From the NCBI RefSeq assembly GCF_902167145.1, contig NC_050099.1:238092588-238156587 (forward strand): a stretch of DNA of 64,000 nucleotides. Direction: 5' to 3'. Below, piece by piece: positions 1-11,500 of this stretch. Numbering within the stretch: position 1 is the stretch's first letter; the number at the start of each line of letters is the position of its first letter. The position numbers were made by a program, and so were the translations under genes. This stretch comes from Zea mays. Taxonomy: Eukaryota; Streptophyta; Magnoliopsida; Poales; Poaceae. The notes beneath the pieces were generated by a model. That model searched no databases. It was given only the letters and a program-made list of their open reading frames with translations, and was not told the DNA's origin.

Positions 1-349
1 TGCGAGAATAGTTTAGGGGGATCTTACTAAACTTCTTACGCTCTTGGCGTTTAGAAGTTACGGAGGGCGCATCGGAACCGGAGGTCGATGTTGATGAAGT
101 GTCGGTCTCATAGTAGACCACTTTCCTCATCCTCTTTTGCTTGTCCCCACTCCGATGCGGCTTGTGGGAAGAAGATTTTTCCTTCTTCTCTTTGTGGTGA
201 GAAGAAGATTTCTTCTCCTTCCCTTTGTTGGAGGAGCTCTTCTTCTTCTCCCTCCTTTTGGTGCGGGACTCTTCCGATGAAGTGCTCCCATGGCTTGTAG
301 TGGGCTTTTCGCCGGTCTCCATCTCCTTCTTGGCGTGATCTCCCGACAT
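1..349 (-). CDS. Gag N-terminus of Ji-like copia element (partial)
   Basis: The start codon is at 349-347 and the frame runs off the left edge of the window. The protein opens MSGDHAKKEMETGEKPTTS, continues with a very Lys/Ser/Glu-rich stretch and reaches a VVYYETDTSST segment, the same order as the complete gag at 43832-46516. It would be the N-terminal, charged, probably disordered part of a SIRE-lineage (Ji/Opie-type) Gag that packages element RNA in cytoplasmic particles. It sits just downstream of the primer-binding site and 5' LTR of the same element at 398-1725. The capsid-like domain and zinc knuckle would lie off-window. Identity as Ji-like gag is well supported by the internal second copy; whether the rest is intact cannot be seen. 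Confidence 0.85.
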   Translation of the reverse strand, partial: MSGDHAKKEMETGEKPTTSHGSTSSEESRTKRREKKKSSSNKGKEKKSSSHHKEKKEKSSSHKPHRSGDKQKRMRKVVYYETDTSSTSTSGSDAPSVTSKRQERKKFSKIPLNYSR

Positions 350-381
350 CACTTCGACCGGTTAGGCTCTAATGAAGAACT

Positions 382-395
382 GGGCTCTGATACCA
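382..395 (-). other. Primer-binding site of left-edge Ji-like element
   Basis: On the minus strand this reads TGGTATCAGAGCCC, complementary to the 3' end of initiator methionine tRNA, the usual primer of plant copia elements. It lies two bases inside the end of the LTR. Confidence 0.85.
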
Positions 396-397
396 AT

Positions 398-1725
398 TGA
401 TAGTCGCCTAGAGGGGGGGTGAATAGGGCGAAACTGAAATTTACAACTTTAACACAACTATAAGCCGGGTTAGCGTTAGAAATATAAACGAGTCCGCGAG
501 AGAGGGCGCAAAACAAATCGCAAGCAAATGAAGAGTGTGACACGCGGATTTGTTTTACCGAGGTTCGGTTCTTGCAAACCTACTCCTCGTTGAGGAGGCC
601 ACAAAGGCCGGGTCTCTTTCAACCCTTCCCTCTCTCAAACGATCCCACGGACCGAGTGAGCTTTCTCTTCTCAATCACTTGGAACACAAAGTTCCCACAA
701 GGACCACCACAAGTTTGGTGTCTCTTGTCTCAATTACAAGTGAGTTTGATCGCAATGAAAGAATCAAGAAAGAAGAAAGCAATCCAAGCGCAAGAGCTCG
801 AAAGAACACAAACAAATCACTCTCTCTAGTCACTATGGCGTTGTGTGGAATTTGGAGAGGATTTGATCTCTTTGGTGTGTCTAGAATTGAATGCTGGAGC
901 TCTTGTAGTAGTTGGGAAGTGGAAAACTTGGATACCATGAATGGTGGGGTGGTTGGGGTATTTATAGCCCCAACCACCAAAAGTGGCCGTTGGGAGGCTG
1001 TCTGTTCGATGGCGCACCGGACAGTCCGGTGCACACCGGACATGTCCGGTGCCCCCGCCACGTCATCACTGCCGTTGGATTCTGACCGTTGGAGCTTCTG
1101 ACTTGTGGGCCCGCCTGGATGTCCGGTGCACACCGGACATCTATTGTTCCTTGTCCGGTGCGCCAGTATGGGCGCGCCTGACTTCTGCGTGCGCTGTGCG
1201 CGCATTTAATGCACCGCAGGGAGCCGTTGGCGCGGAGATAGCCGTTGCTCCGGAGTTGCACCGGACAGTCCGGTGCACACCGGACATGTCCGGTGAATTA
1301 TAGCGGACTAGCCGTTGGAGTTTCCCGAAGCTGGCGAGTTCCTGAGGCCGCTCCTCCTTGGCGCACCGGACACTGTCCGGTGTACACCGGACAGTCCGGT
1401 GAATTATAGCGGAGTCGCCTCTGGAAATTCCCGAAGGTGGTGAGTTTGTGTTGGAGTCCTCTGGTGCACCGGACATGTCCGGTGGTGCACCGGACACTGT
1501 CCGGTGGCACACCGGACAGTCCAGTGTGCCAGACCAGAGGTGCCTTCGGTTGGCCCTTTGCTCCTTTGTTGAATCCAAAACTTGATCTTTTTATTGGCTG
1601 AGTGTGAACCTTTTACACTTGTATAATCTATATACTTGGGCAAATTAGTTAGTCCAATTATTTGTGTTGGGCAATTCAATCCCCAAAATTATTTAGGAAC
1701 TAGGTGTAAGCCTAATTCCCTTTCA
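398..1725 (-). repeat. 5' LTR of left-edge Ji-like element
   Basis: On the minus strand the LTR starts at 1725 (TGAAAGGGAATTAGGC...) and ends at 398 (...GGCGACTATCA), TG...CA bounded, 1328 bp. It aligns throughout with the 1287-bp LTRs at 42500 and 50579. It holds many CCGGACA/TGTCCGG palindromes (about 1015-1520), several CCGTTGG motifs and a TATA box (read on plus as GTATTTATAG near 958-967) flanked by a long inverted repeat. The element is inserted in the gag of the Opie-like element to its right; the right-hand target-duplication candidate is GTAGT at 1726-1730 and its partner is off-window. Confidence 0.88.
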
Positions 1726-2055
1726 GTAGTCCTCTCCATCAAAGTGAGGAGGTTTACCAAGTGGAATGGAGAGTAAATGAACATTTGTATTTTGCGGAAT
1801 ACGAGAATAATCAAAAGAAAAGTTTGAATTGACCGTTTTCTTTTTCTCGTAGTTGTCGTCATCCTTTTGGGAAGAAGGGGACTCGTCGTTGTCGTCGTAG
1901 TAGACGATCTCCTTGATGCGCCTTGTTTTCTTCTTCTTCCCGTCTTTTCTTTTGTGGCTTGAGCCCGAGTCAGTAGGCTTGTCATCTTTTGGATCATTGA
2001 CGAAGGACTCCTTTTCCTTATCATTGACCACCATCCCCTTGCCCTTAGGATCCAT
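1726..2055 (-). pseudogene. Gag N-terminus of Opie-like copia element, cut by insertion
   Basis: The start codon is at 2055-2053 (MDPKGKGMVVNDKEKESF). The frame is open for 110 codons to the HFDGEDY motif, where the Ji-like LTR begins at 1725. It is collinear with the first 110 residues of the complete gag at 31454-33844 and differs from it by scattered substitutions. The fragment covers the charged N-terminus up to the start of the capsid-like domain. The rest of this gag must lie on the far side of the Ji-like element, outside the window, so this copy is split rather than eroded. Confidence 0.85.
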
Positions 2056-2090
2056 CTCTTCGGGCGATTAGTCCCTTTCTTGAAGAGAAC

Positions 2091-2103
2091 GGCTCCGATA
2101 CCA
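2091..2103 (-). other. Primer-binding site of Opie-like element 1
   Basis: On the minus strand this reads TGGTATCGGAGCC. It matches the initiator-Met tRNA complement with one substitution (CGG for CAG) compared with the other elements here. Confidence 0.7.
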
Positions 2104-2105
2104 AT

Positions 2106-3332
2106 TGAGAGCACCTAGAGGGGGGTGAATAGGTGATCATGTAAAACTTAGAACTTAACACCACAAACTTGATTAAGAGTAAGATCAATGAAATCAAGTG
2201 AGCAGAGAGGAGAGCTCTTGTGAAGCACAATAGACACAATAAGGACAAGCACAAGAGACACAAGGATTTATCCCGTGGTTCGGCCAAGTACAAAACTTGC
2301 CTACTCCACGTTGTGGCGTCCCAACGGACGAGAGTTGCACTCAACTCCTCTCAAGTGATCCAATGATCAATTTGAATACCACGGTGTTCTTCTTTACTTT
2401 ACTTTTTCCCGTTTGCGAGGAATCTCCACAACTTGGAGTCTCTCGCCCTTACAATAAGAATCACAATGAAGCACAAGAGTAAGGGAGGGAAGCAACACAC
2501 TCAAATCCACAGCAAATACGCACACACAAGACCAAGACTTGAGCTCAAGACAATATCTCGAGGTTCTCACTAGAACGGAGCTCAAATCACTAAGAATGTC
2601 GAACAAGTGCGCAAGAATGAAGTGTGAATGATCAAAAATGCTCAAAGGTTGCTTGGTGTTCTCCTCCATGCGCCTAGGGGTCCCTTTTATAGCCCCAAGG
2701 CAGCTAGGAGCCGTTGAGAGCATTTCAAGAAGGCAATTCTTGCCTTCTGTCGCCTGGCGCACCGGACAGTCCGGTGCACCACCGGACACTGTCCGGTGTG
2801 GATCTCTTTCCTTATTTGGCGAAGCCGACCGTTGCAGATTCTGAGCCGTTGGCGCACCGGACACTGTCCGGTGCACACCGGACAGTCCGGTGCCCCTTCT
2901 GACCGTTGGCTCTTGCCACGCGTCGCGCGCGGATTCCGCGGCCGACCGTTGGCAAGGCCGACTGTTGGCTCACCGGACAGTCCGGTGATTTATAGCCGTA
3001 CGCCGTTAATTGCTTCCCGAGAGCAGCCAGTTGACAGACGCCGGCCTGGCGCACCGGACACTATCCGGTGCACCACCGGACAGTCTGGTGCACCCAGACC
3101 GAGCTGTCTTTGGCTGAACAAAGCCATCTCTTTTCCAACTTGATTTCTCCTGTTTCCAGCACTTAGACACAGTACATTAGTCTCCAAAACAAAGTACTAA
3201 GTCTTAGAAACATATCTTTTTACTTGATTTGCACTTTGTCCATCACTTTTCATAGATTAACATAAGTCCACTTGTATTGGTACTCAATCACCAAAATACT
3301 TAGAAATGGCCCAAGGGCACATTTCCCTTTCA
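2106..3332 (-). repeat. 5' LTR of Opie-like element 1
   Basis: On the minus strand it runs from 3332 (TGAAAGGGAAATGTGCCC) to 2106 (ending ...GGTGCTCTCA), 1227 bp. It is collinear with the split LTR at 33895-34009 plus 52279-53375. It contains CCGGACA palindrome clusters (about 2758-3090), several CCGTTG motifs and a TATA-like CCTTTTATAG around 2685-2694 on the plus strand. It abuts a gypsy LTR remnant at 3333, so the element inserted into that LTR. A target-duplication candidate is TGTTC at 3333-3337; the partner is off-window. Confidence 0.85.
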
Positions 3333-3424
3333 TGTTCCATCTCGTGCCAACCCATCTGGGCAGGGGCACACAACGACAAATTTACTCGTCGGTCCAGGGA
3401 CCCCCCAGGTCCGAAACGCCAACA
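3333..3424 (+). repeat. 3' end of gypsy 5' LTR
   Basis: These 92 bp align with the last 91 bp of the 3' LTR (20835-20925), ending GAAACGCCAACA against GAAACGCCGACA. The rest of the 5' LTR would lie left of the Opie/Ji nest, off-window. Confidence 0.85.
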
Positions 3425-3426
3425 GT

Positions 3427-3444
3427 TGGCACGCCAGGTAGGGG
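3427..3444 (+). other. Primer-binding site of gypsy element
   Basis: TGGCACGCCAGGTAGGGG follows the LTR end by two bases and starts with TGG, as a tRNA-complementary site should. I cannot name the tRNA with confidence. Confidence 0.6.
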
Positions 3445-3484
3445 CCTGCTGCGTGTTAACGAACAACTTCCCGTTGAGTTCCAG

Positions 3485-6028
3485 ATGGGTAGTCTTCAGG
3501 AACCTCTTCAGCCCGGGACGGTGCTCCGCTTCGGGAGTCTCGAGTTCATGTCCCTAGACGGCAGCTACGACATGGTACTCCTCCCCCCACAGCGCGACAG
3601 CAACAACGACGGTCGTCAGCTCGCCCGGCGGCGACGAACTCGATGACGACTCCCCCCGTGGCGGAAGAGCAGCATCTGGGTTTGCCTCGCCACCCTCCTC
3701 GCCGCAGAAGGAGGAGATGGGGCAACCATGGCCATGCAGGAGGCGGCGCCTCATCGGTTGTCGAGCGAGTCGATGACGCCGGCACCCTAGTGGGGGGACG
3801 TGTCGGGCGTTGTCCTCGCACCTGAGACAACGACGGGTGTCGTTCCCCCGCAATGTGCCAACCCCAAGCGGACTGATGACACCAGTACTCTCGCGAAGGA
3901 CTTGCTGGGCGTTAGCCTCGTACCTGAGATGACGGTGCAGTCCATCCCCGACGCGACTTCCCCACCGTCCATCGACCAAGAGGTACCGTCCGTTTTCCAC
4001 CCTATGCCTTTTAGATTCAGCTTCGATCCACCAAGCGACCCCGCTTTGGTGAGCGCTTTTGTAAAGGCATACCCTAACCTTCCGGGGTACCATATGTGGT
4101 CATCTTGGGACCGACTGACGGTTGTCTCAACCTACGGGCCCCTGGGTTCCGGGGAAGAAGACAAGCCTGACTCTGGTTGGGATTTCTCCGGGCTCTGTGA
4201 TCCTAGTGCCATGCAAGACCTCATGACCGCATGTGACTACTGCCTCTCCGATTGCTCCGATGATGGCCACAACCTTGATGACGAGGGTTGTGTCCCAAGT
4301 CACAAATGTTTCCACGTCGATCTAGGGGGTCACGACGAAGGCAACCACATCAGTATGCCGGAGCATGACGATCCCCCTAGGCCTGCGCCTCGCGTTGACA
4401 TCCTACGGGAGCTAGCTGTGGTCCCAGTCCCTGCGGGGGGTCAGGACACACAGCTCGAGCAAATCCGCGAGATGCAGGCCAAGCTCGACGAGGAAGCAGG
4501 GCAACTTGTAAAGCTCCGGCAAAACATCGAGCAAGAGTGGGCAGGCCGAGCACTCACCGGAGAAGCGTGTCATCGGGCCCGGGACATCCAACGCTGTACC
4601 GTTGACGATGCCAGGGCAAGGCTGCCCCCAGCCTCCAGCGAGGTCGGCCAGAATCTGGCTGCAGCAGCAATACTACTCCGAGCAATGTCGGAGCCATCCA
4701 CCACCGAGGGGTGGCGTATCCAAGGAGAACTCAAGAATCTCCTGGAGGATGCTGCGGTCCGGCAGGCTGAAAGCTCTGCCTCCCGAAGGCAAGGGTGCCC
4801 CCCGGAGCATCGCGCAACGACTTCCCGACTCATGCTGGAGGCCTCGGTCCACATCGAGCACACGCGGGACGGGACACCTACAACCCCGGGTCGCCTCGGT
4901 GACGAGCCACACCATCGCAACCATCGAGCCCGCCTCGACGAGAGGGTGCGCCGAGGCTACCACCCCAGGCGCGGAGGACGCTACGACAGCGAGGAGGATC
5001 GGAGTCCCTCGCCCGAACCACCAGGTTCGTAAGCCTTCAGTCGGGCCATACGACGGACGCCGTTCCCGGCTCGGTTCCGGGCCTCGACAACCATCACCAA
5101 GTACTCGAGGGAGACAAGGCCGGAGTTGTGGCTTGCGGACTACCGGCTGGCATGCCAGCTGGGAGGGACGGACGACGACAACCTCATCATCTGCAACCCC
5201 CCTGTTCCTCTTCGACGCTGCCTGGGCCTAGCTGGAGCATCTGCCTCCCGCGCAGATCTCCAACAGGGACGACCTGGTCAGGGCCTTCGCTGGAAACTTC
5301 CAGGGCACGTACGTGCGCCCTGGGAACTCATGGGATCTCCGAAGCTGCCGGCAGTAGCCAGGGGAATCCCTGTGAGAGTACATCCGACGGTTTTCAAAGC
5401 AGTGCACCGAGCTGCCCAACATCACCGACTCGGATGTCATTGGGGCGTTCCTCGCCGGCACCACCTGCCGAGACCTGGTGAGCAAACTGGGACGCAAGAC
5501 TCCCACCAAGGCGAGCGAGTTGATGGACATCGCCACCAAGTTCGCCTCTGGCCAGGAGGCGGTCGAAGCCATCTTCCGGAAGGATAAGCAGCCTCAGGGA
5601 CGGTAGCAGGAAGACGTCCCCGAGGCATCCGCCCAGCGTGGCACGAAGAAGAAGGCCAAGAAGAAGGCGCAAGCAAAGCGCGACGCCGCTGACGCGGATC
5701 TTGTCGCTGCTGTCGAACATAGGAACCCTCGGAAGCCTCCCGGAGGGGCCAACCTGTTCGACAAGAAGCTCAAGGAGTCATGCCCCCTACCACCAGGGTC
5801 CCATCAAGCACACCCTTGAGGAGTGCGTCATGCTCCGACGCTACTTTCATAAGGCCGGGCCCCCGGCGGGAGATGGCAAAGGCCGAGACGACAACAAGAA
5901 AGAGGGCGATAAGGAAGAGGAGTTCCCCGAGGTCCACGACTGCTTCATGATCTACGGTGGGCGAGTGGCGAATGCCTCGGCTCAGCACCGCAAACAGGAG
6001 CGCCGGGAAGTCTGCTCGGTGAAGGTGG
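3485..6028 (+). pseudogene. Gypsy gag (Tat lineage), frameshifted
   Basis: This encodes the structural Gag of the gypsy element. A first open stretch starts at ATG 3485 and closes at 3646; a second runs 3800-5032. Recognisable Tat-type gag follows in shifting frames: ETRPELWLADYRLACQLGG near 5117, the TYVRPGNSWDL region near 5310, DSDVIGAFLAGTTCRDL near 5430, a Lys-rich tail, and YHQGPIKHTLEECVMLRRYF near 5800, a CCHC-like remnant. Frameshifts lie near 3650 and 5200, with stops at 5030 and near 5607. The block is cut at 6028 by a copia insertion and resumes at 13833 in the same reading (…SVKV then AVPVYLD). As it stands it cannot make full-length Gag. Family identity is good; exact lesion sites are approximate. 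Confidence 0.75.
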
Positions 6029-7303
6029 TGTTAGAAATATGCCCTAGAGATAATCATAGAGATGAGCATATTTCTTTGTATCCATGATATATATATTGCT
6101 TAATTGAATATCCATGGAAGGCACCTTGTATTGATTAGCAATTATGTGAATTGTTTGTGAGATTCTTTACTTATATGGTTATTCTAAATGATGTCCCTAG
6201 TCAGAGTCGATGACTAGCACATGTATTAGTTGATGACTACATTTCACAAGTCATGAACATGGAGATGTTAAACTAATAATGTGGGCGCATGTATGACATG
6301 AGGCTGGACCGACCCAACGTGAGATATTGTAATATAGTTCTCTTCTTGCAACATGAATAATGTATCCTTAGACCTGAGATTGTCGCATGTTCTCGAGATG
6401 TGAATTGACTTACTTAGGGACTATCAAACGCTATCCCGTAACTGGGTAGTTATAAAGGTAGTTTTGGGTTTGTCAGGAAGCATGCTATGAGGCATGGTCA
6501 GTCAAGATGGAATTTGTCCCTCTCTTTGTGAGAGAGATATCTCTGGGCCCCTCGAGTGATTGGATCAAGAAATGCATGGCCGTGCTAGGGTTAAGAGTTA
6601 ACCATTGAAAGGATTCCAATTCACAGTATCGAGAAAGAGAGGTCAGCTTAGAGCCAGACCAAATATCGTGAGACAAAGGGAACAGCATGTACGTAATGTC
6701 GCAATGGTTCGTCTGATATGATCTTTACGTACACATAGGAGTTGACATGTCTTGCTAGAGGCCGCTGTCAATTATTGGGCCAAGTAAGAGTACTCGGGCT
6801 ATGTCTATTTGTACGTGAACCTATAGGGTCACACACTTAAGGGGAAGGAAGCCTAATTCGGATTAGATCCGAAATTAGACTGGGCTTTAGGGTTAATGAT
6901 GGGCCTCGGCGTCAGAAGCCCACCATAACGCCTATATAATGAGGGGCGGGGGCGCGGTTATCAGATAACCTAATTCGCCACCTGCAAACCAGCAGCCGCC
7001 GCTCACCTCTCGCCCTCGCCAAGCCGCCGTCGTGAACCTAGCAGTTCGGTACGCGGCGCTTCCTCCCTGTACGTGTGGATACCTCAGAGGTGCTGCATCT
7101 GGAGCACTTGGACGAACCGTGCGAGGACGTGAAGGACGCTGGCGACTGCATGGCACTGCTCGACGCGTTCGTCTACATCGAGACGTCTTCCGCTGCTCTG
7201 CGCGTCTAGTGGTAATCCCATGTCCTATAACCGCAGTAGTTCTTGGTATTATGGGGTTGAAAATTTTGTTTTTGCGCTAGTGTAGCCTCCCCGTAATCCT
7301 ACA
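6029..7303 (+). repeat. 5' LTR of Angela-like copia
   Basis: It starts TGTTAGAAATATG and ends AATCCTACA. A TATA box (CTATATAAT) is at about 6931-6939 with GC-rich leader sequence after it, so transcription should begin near 6965. It differs from the 3' LTR at 7033, 7056, 7086, 7140 and 7151 only. Confidence 0.93.
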
Positions 7304-7304
7304 G

Positions 7305-7317
7305 TGGTATCAGAGGC
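7305..7317 (+). other. Primer-binding site of Angela-like copia
   Basis: TGGTATCAGAGGC lies one base after the LTR and is complementary to initiator-Met tRNA. Confidence 0.88.
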
Positions 7318-8572
7318 CAGGTTATGCGTAAGTTTTAGGTCTGGATCTAGGTTCATGTGATGGATCTACTTGATGCACGGTTTGATTAGATCAATTGGTA
7401 ATAAAGGGTTGAAGTAGATTACATCGGATATGACTGGAGAGATCAGTTCGTCCTTCTCTGTTGTATGCGCGACTTGCCCCTACCGGCTGGAATCACCATC
7501 GGGGCTAACTGCGTACACAACCAGCAGATTGACGCAACAGATCGACGTCATGAGTGTAATCTTCTTCGGGTCGAAAGTCTCGGATTTGGGTTGATTTGAT
7601 CAACCGCATGAGATTTCCAGTGGAATTTCCATACATACGATGCATGGGACCGCCGTGGCTATCTGCTGTAGTGGCGAACGTATAGAAACGTGTTTGTCTA
7701 ACCTGTTTTTGCAGGACATGTGATCGGTATGGCTATTATGTGTATGTGATGCATGTTAATTAATTATTCATGACCTGCGTGTCGTGACCAGGGCAATACG
7801 GCTGGAGCCACATGTATTGTCCAAATTTAATGTAATGACCTGCGTGTCAACATGTGATGATCCAAAGCGTATATGTAATTTGTTTACCAGCATACGTTAG
7901 ATAGGTCTTGAAGGATTCATCACCTGGAGGATGGCATACCTATATCATGGAGATGGAGATCATCGTGATGGACAGATTATTGGAGATGGAGATCACCATG
8001 TGAAAACAAGCCATACCGAATCACAACTGTTGTGTGAATGCCATTCTTATTGTTCTACTTGTTTATATTGCATATATGTCCTTGCGTGCGATGTTATAAG
8101 TAGGACGATCCCTCATAAATGTTTAAGCTTTAATGCCTCTCCAAACCTTGCACTATCATAAGTCTTGTACAATTGGTGGTGGGTCTATGAAATTAGGGTG
8201 CCACCAGTTTTCCTTGACTAGATAGGTTTGTATCGGATACGAACTGTAGAAAGGGTTGGTTAACTTAACAAAGTCAGCTTAATGGTTAAGGACTTTGAGG
8301 CATAAGGTTGGGAGCCGAGACATAGAGATGTCACCCAACAACAGGAGTCATATATATGATATGATTAGCAAGGAGTTGCTTACCGATCTACCTTGTCTTC
8401 TAGCGGTGATGCTAAAGCTCACTAGTAGACTTGTTAGTTGTGGGTTCTGAATCACTAAGTATCAATCGAGGGATATTGATTTTAGTGGGAGTAGACTATT
8501 AAATGTTTAATATGATTTACTCTGTTATGGATATTTTTGTCTTAGTATTTTGCATTATTTTGTTGTAGATAA
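7318..8572 (+). other. Untranslated leader of Angela-like copia
   Basis: About 1.25 kb lies between the primer-binding site and the gag start with no long frame and several short upstream ATGs. Long leaders are common in BARE/Angela elements and normally hold the packaging and dimerisation signals. I see no specific structure I can defend. Confidence 0.6.
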
Positions 8573-11500
8573 ATGGCACCTAGCACACCAACATTTACTT
8601 TGCGATCAATTCTTGAAAAGGATAAGTTAAATGGAACAAACTATACGGATTGGATCCGTAACCTGAGAATTGTTCTCAGGGCTGAAAAAAGGAAGACGTT
8701 CTAGACACCCCACTGCCAGAGGATCCTGGTGAAAATGCAACTGCTGCAGCTAAAACCGCTTACAAGAAAGCAATGGATACTAATCTTGAAGTGAGTTGCC
8801 TAATGCTTGCTTGCATGGAGCCTGAGCTGCAGATGCAGTTTGAGACAAACCATGAGGTGCACGATATGATCGTGGCGCTCAAGGATATGTTCCAGACTCA
8901 GGCTAGGACTGAAAGGTTCAATGTGTCCAAAGCCTTTCTGGAATGCAAGCTAGCAGAAGGCGCAGCAGTTGGGCCACACGTAATCAAAATGGTTGGTTAC
9001 AGTCAGAGGTTGGAGAAGCTAGGCTTCCCAATAAGCCAAGAGTTGGCCACTGACTTCATTTTGGCATCTCTTCCGCCCAGCTATGGAAACTTCATCACGA
9101 ACTACCATATGCATGGGGCGGAGAGGGGCCTCAATGAACTATGTGGCATGCTGAAAACTGCAGAGGGGGACATAAAGAAAAGTGCTGGCAGCAGCGGCCA
9201 TGTGATGGCGGTCCAAAACAAACCCAACTTTAAGAAGAAGGGTAAGTCTCAAAAGAAGAAGGGCAAGGGAAAGGATACAGTATCCAAGCCCAATCAAAAG
9301 CCCAAGGCTGGACCAGCTGCAGATGCAGAGTGCTTTTATTGCAAAGAACTTGGTCACTGGAAAAGGAATTGCAAGCAGTACTTGGCCTCTATTAAGGATC
9401 GCGGCGGTAAGGGTACAGCCGCAGCAGGTACACTTGCTATTCACATTACAGAAATTTTTCTTGCTGATTCTTATATTAATTCTTGGGTATTTGATACCGG
9501 ATCGGTTGCCCATATTTGCAATTCGATGAAGGGAATGATAAGAAGTAGAAGCGTGAAAAGAGGAGAAGTTGATTTCCGGGTAGGCAATAATGCAAGAGTT
9601 GCTGCGTTGACCGTCGGGACGATGCAACTCCACCTCCCATCAGGATTTATTTTGGAGTTAAATAATTGTTATCTAGTTCCTAGTATGAGTCGAAACATTA
9701 TGTCTCCTTCATGTTTGATGAAGGATGGTTATTCATTTGCGAGTGAAAACAATGGTTGTGTGATCTCTAAGAATGGCATGTTTGTGGCTTTTGCATCCAT
9801 TATGAATGAGTTATTCATTTTAAATCTTGATGATGCACCTATCTGTAATATTAGTGCTAAAAGGCCTCGGCCTAATGATTTAAGTCCTACCTACATGTGG
9901 CACTGTCGTTTGGGTCATATAAGTGAGAATCGCATGAAGAAGCTTCATTTTGATGGGCTTTTAACTTCGTTTGATTTTGAATCATACGAGACATGTGAAG
10001 CTTGCTTACTTGGTAAGATGACCAAGGCGCCTTTGACGGGTTTACCGGAGAGGACATTAGATTTATTGGAACTCATACATACTGATGTGTGCGGACCAAT
10101 GAGTACGACAGCTAGGGGAGGATTCCAATACTTCATAACCTTCACTGATGATTTTAGTAGATATGGGTATGTCTACTTAATGAAACACAAGTCTGAATCC
10201 TTAGAAAAGTTCAAAGAGTTTCAGAATGAAGTAGAAAATCAGCGTGGCAAGAAAATTAAAGCACTGCGATCAGATCGTGGTGGTGAATATTTGAGTCATG
10301 AGTTTAGCAATCATCTAAAGAGTTGTGGAATTGTTCCACAGCTTACGCCGCCTGGAACGCCTCAGAGGAATGGCGTGTCTGAGCGACGTAATCGGACTTT
10401 ATTGGATATGGTTCGATCAATGATGAGCCAGTCGGACCTACCTTTGTCGTTTTGGGGATACGCTCTAGAAACAGCAGCTTTCACACTAAATAGGGTACCA
10501 TCTAAGTCCGTAGTTAAGACACCATATGAGATATGGACTGGGAAGACTCTCAGTTTGTCTTTTCTGAAGATTTGGGGTTGTGAGGTTTACGTCAAGCGAC
10601 TACAGTCGGATAAACTCACTCCAAAATCGGACAAGTGCATGTTCGTGGGATATCCAAAGGAAACTTTAGGATATTACTTTTACCACCGGTCAGAGGGAAA
10701 AGTGTTTGTCGCCCGGAACGGTGTGTTCTTAGAGAAAGAGTTTCTCAAAAGAGAGAAAAGTAAACAAAAGGTGTATCTTGAAGAAGTTCAGGATGAGCCA
10801 GTGGGACAAGATTCAACAAGTGATGCTAATGTAGCAGAACAAGTTGAGACGTCTATGGCAAGAGAAACACCACCACAACCACGAAGGTCAGCAAGGCTTC
10901 GCGAGGCACGAGGAGAAGTGCTATTGTTGGGCAATGGGGAAGTGTTGTTGTTAGACAACGACGAACCAGCAACATATTCAGAAGCGATGATGGACCCAGA
11001 TTCCGAGAAATGGCATGTCGCCATGAGATCCGAGATAGATTCCATGGGAGAAAATCAAGTTTGGAACTTGGTTGACCCGCCTGATGGTGTTAGACCTATA
11101 GAATGCAAATGGATCTATAAGAAGAAGAAAGACATGGATGGAAATGTTCACATCTATAAGGCTCGACTTGTTGCAAAGGGTTTTCGACAAGTTCAAGGAG
11201 TTGACTATGATGAGACATTCTCGCCAGTAGCGATGCTTAAATCTATTCGGATCATTCTAGCTATTGCCTCATATTTCGATTATGAAATTTGGCAGATGGA
11301 TGTCAAAACAGCTTTCCTTAATGGAAACCTAGATGAGGACGTGTATATGATACAGCCCGAGGGTTTTGTCGATCCGATCAATGCTGGAAAGATATGCAAA
11401 CTTCAGAAATCCATTTATGGGTTGAAGCAAGCATCTCGGAGTTGGAACATTCGTTTTGATGAAGTGATCAAAGGGCTTGGTTTTCATCAGAATGAAGAAG

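Noticed and set aside
1010..1530. Regular repeats with spacers that look CRISPR-like (and similar stretches in all copia LTRs)
   Set aside because: The repeat is a short palindrome with irregular spacing in a plant LTR; there are no cas genes and the same spacers recur in every LTR copy.
675..1578. Long frames on both strands of the LTRs with recurring HRTVRCAPDSPV-like peptides
   Set aside because: They are translations of the CCGGACA palindromes in U3; they overlap on both strands and carry no family motif.
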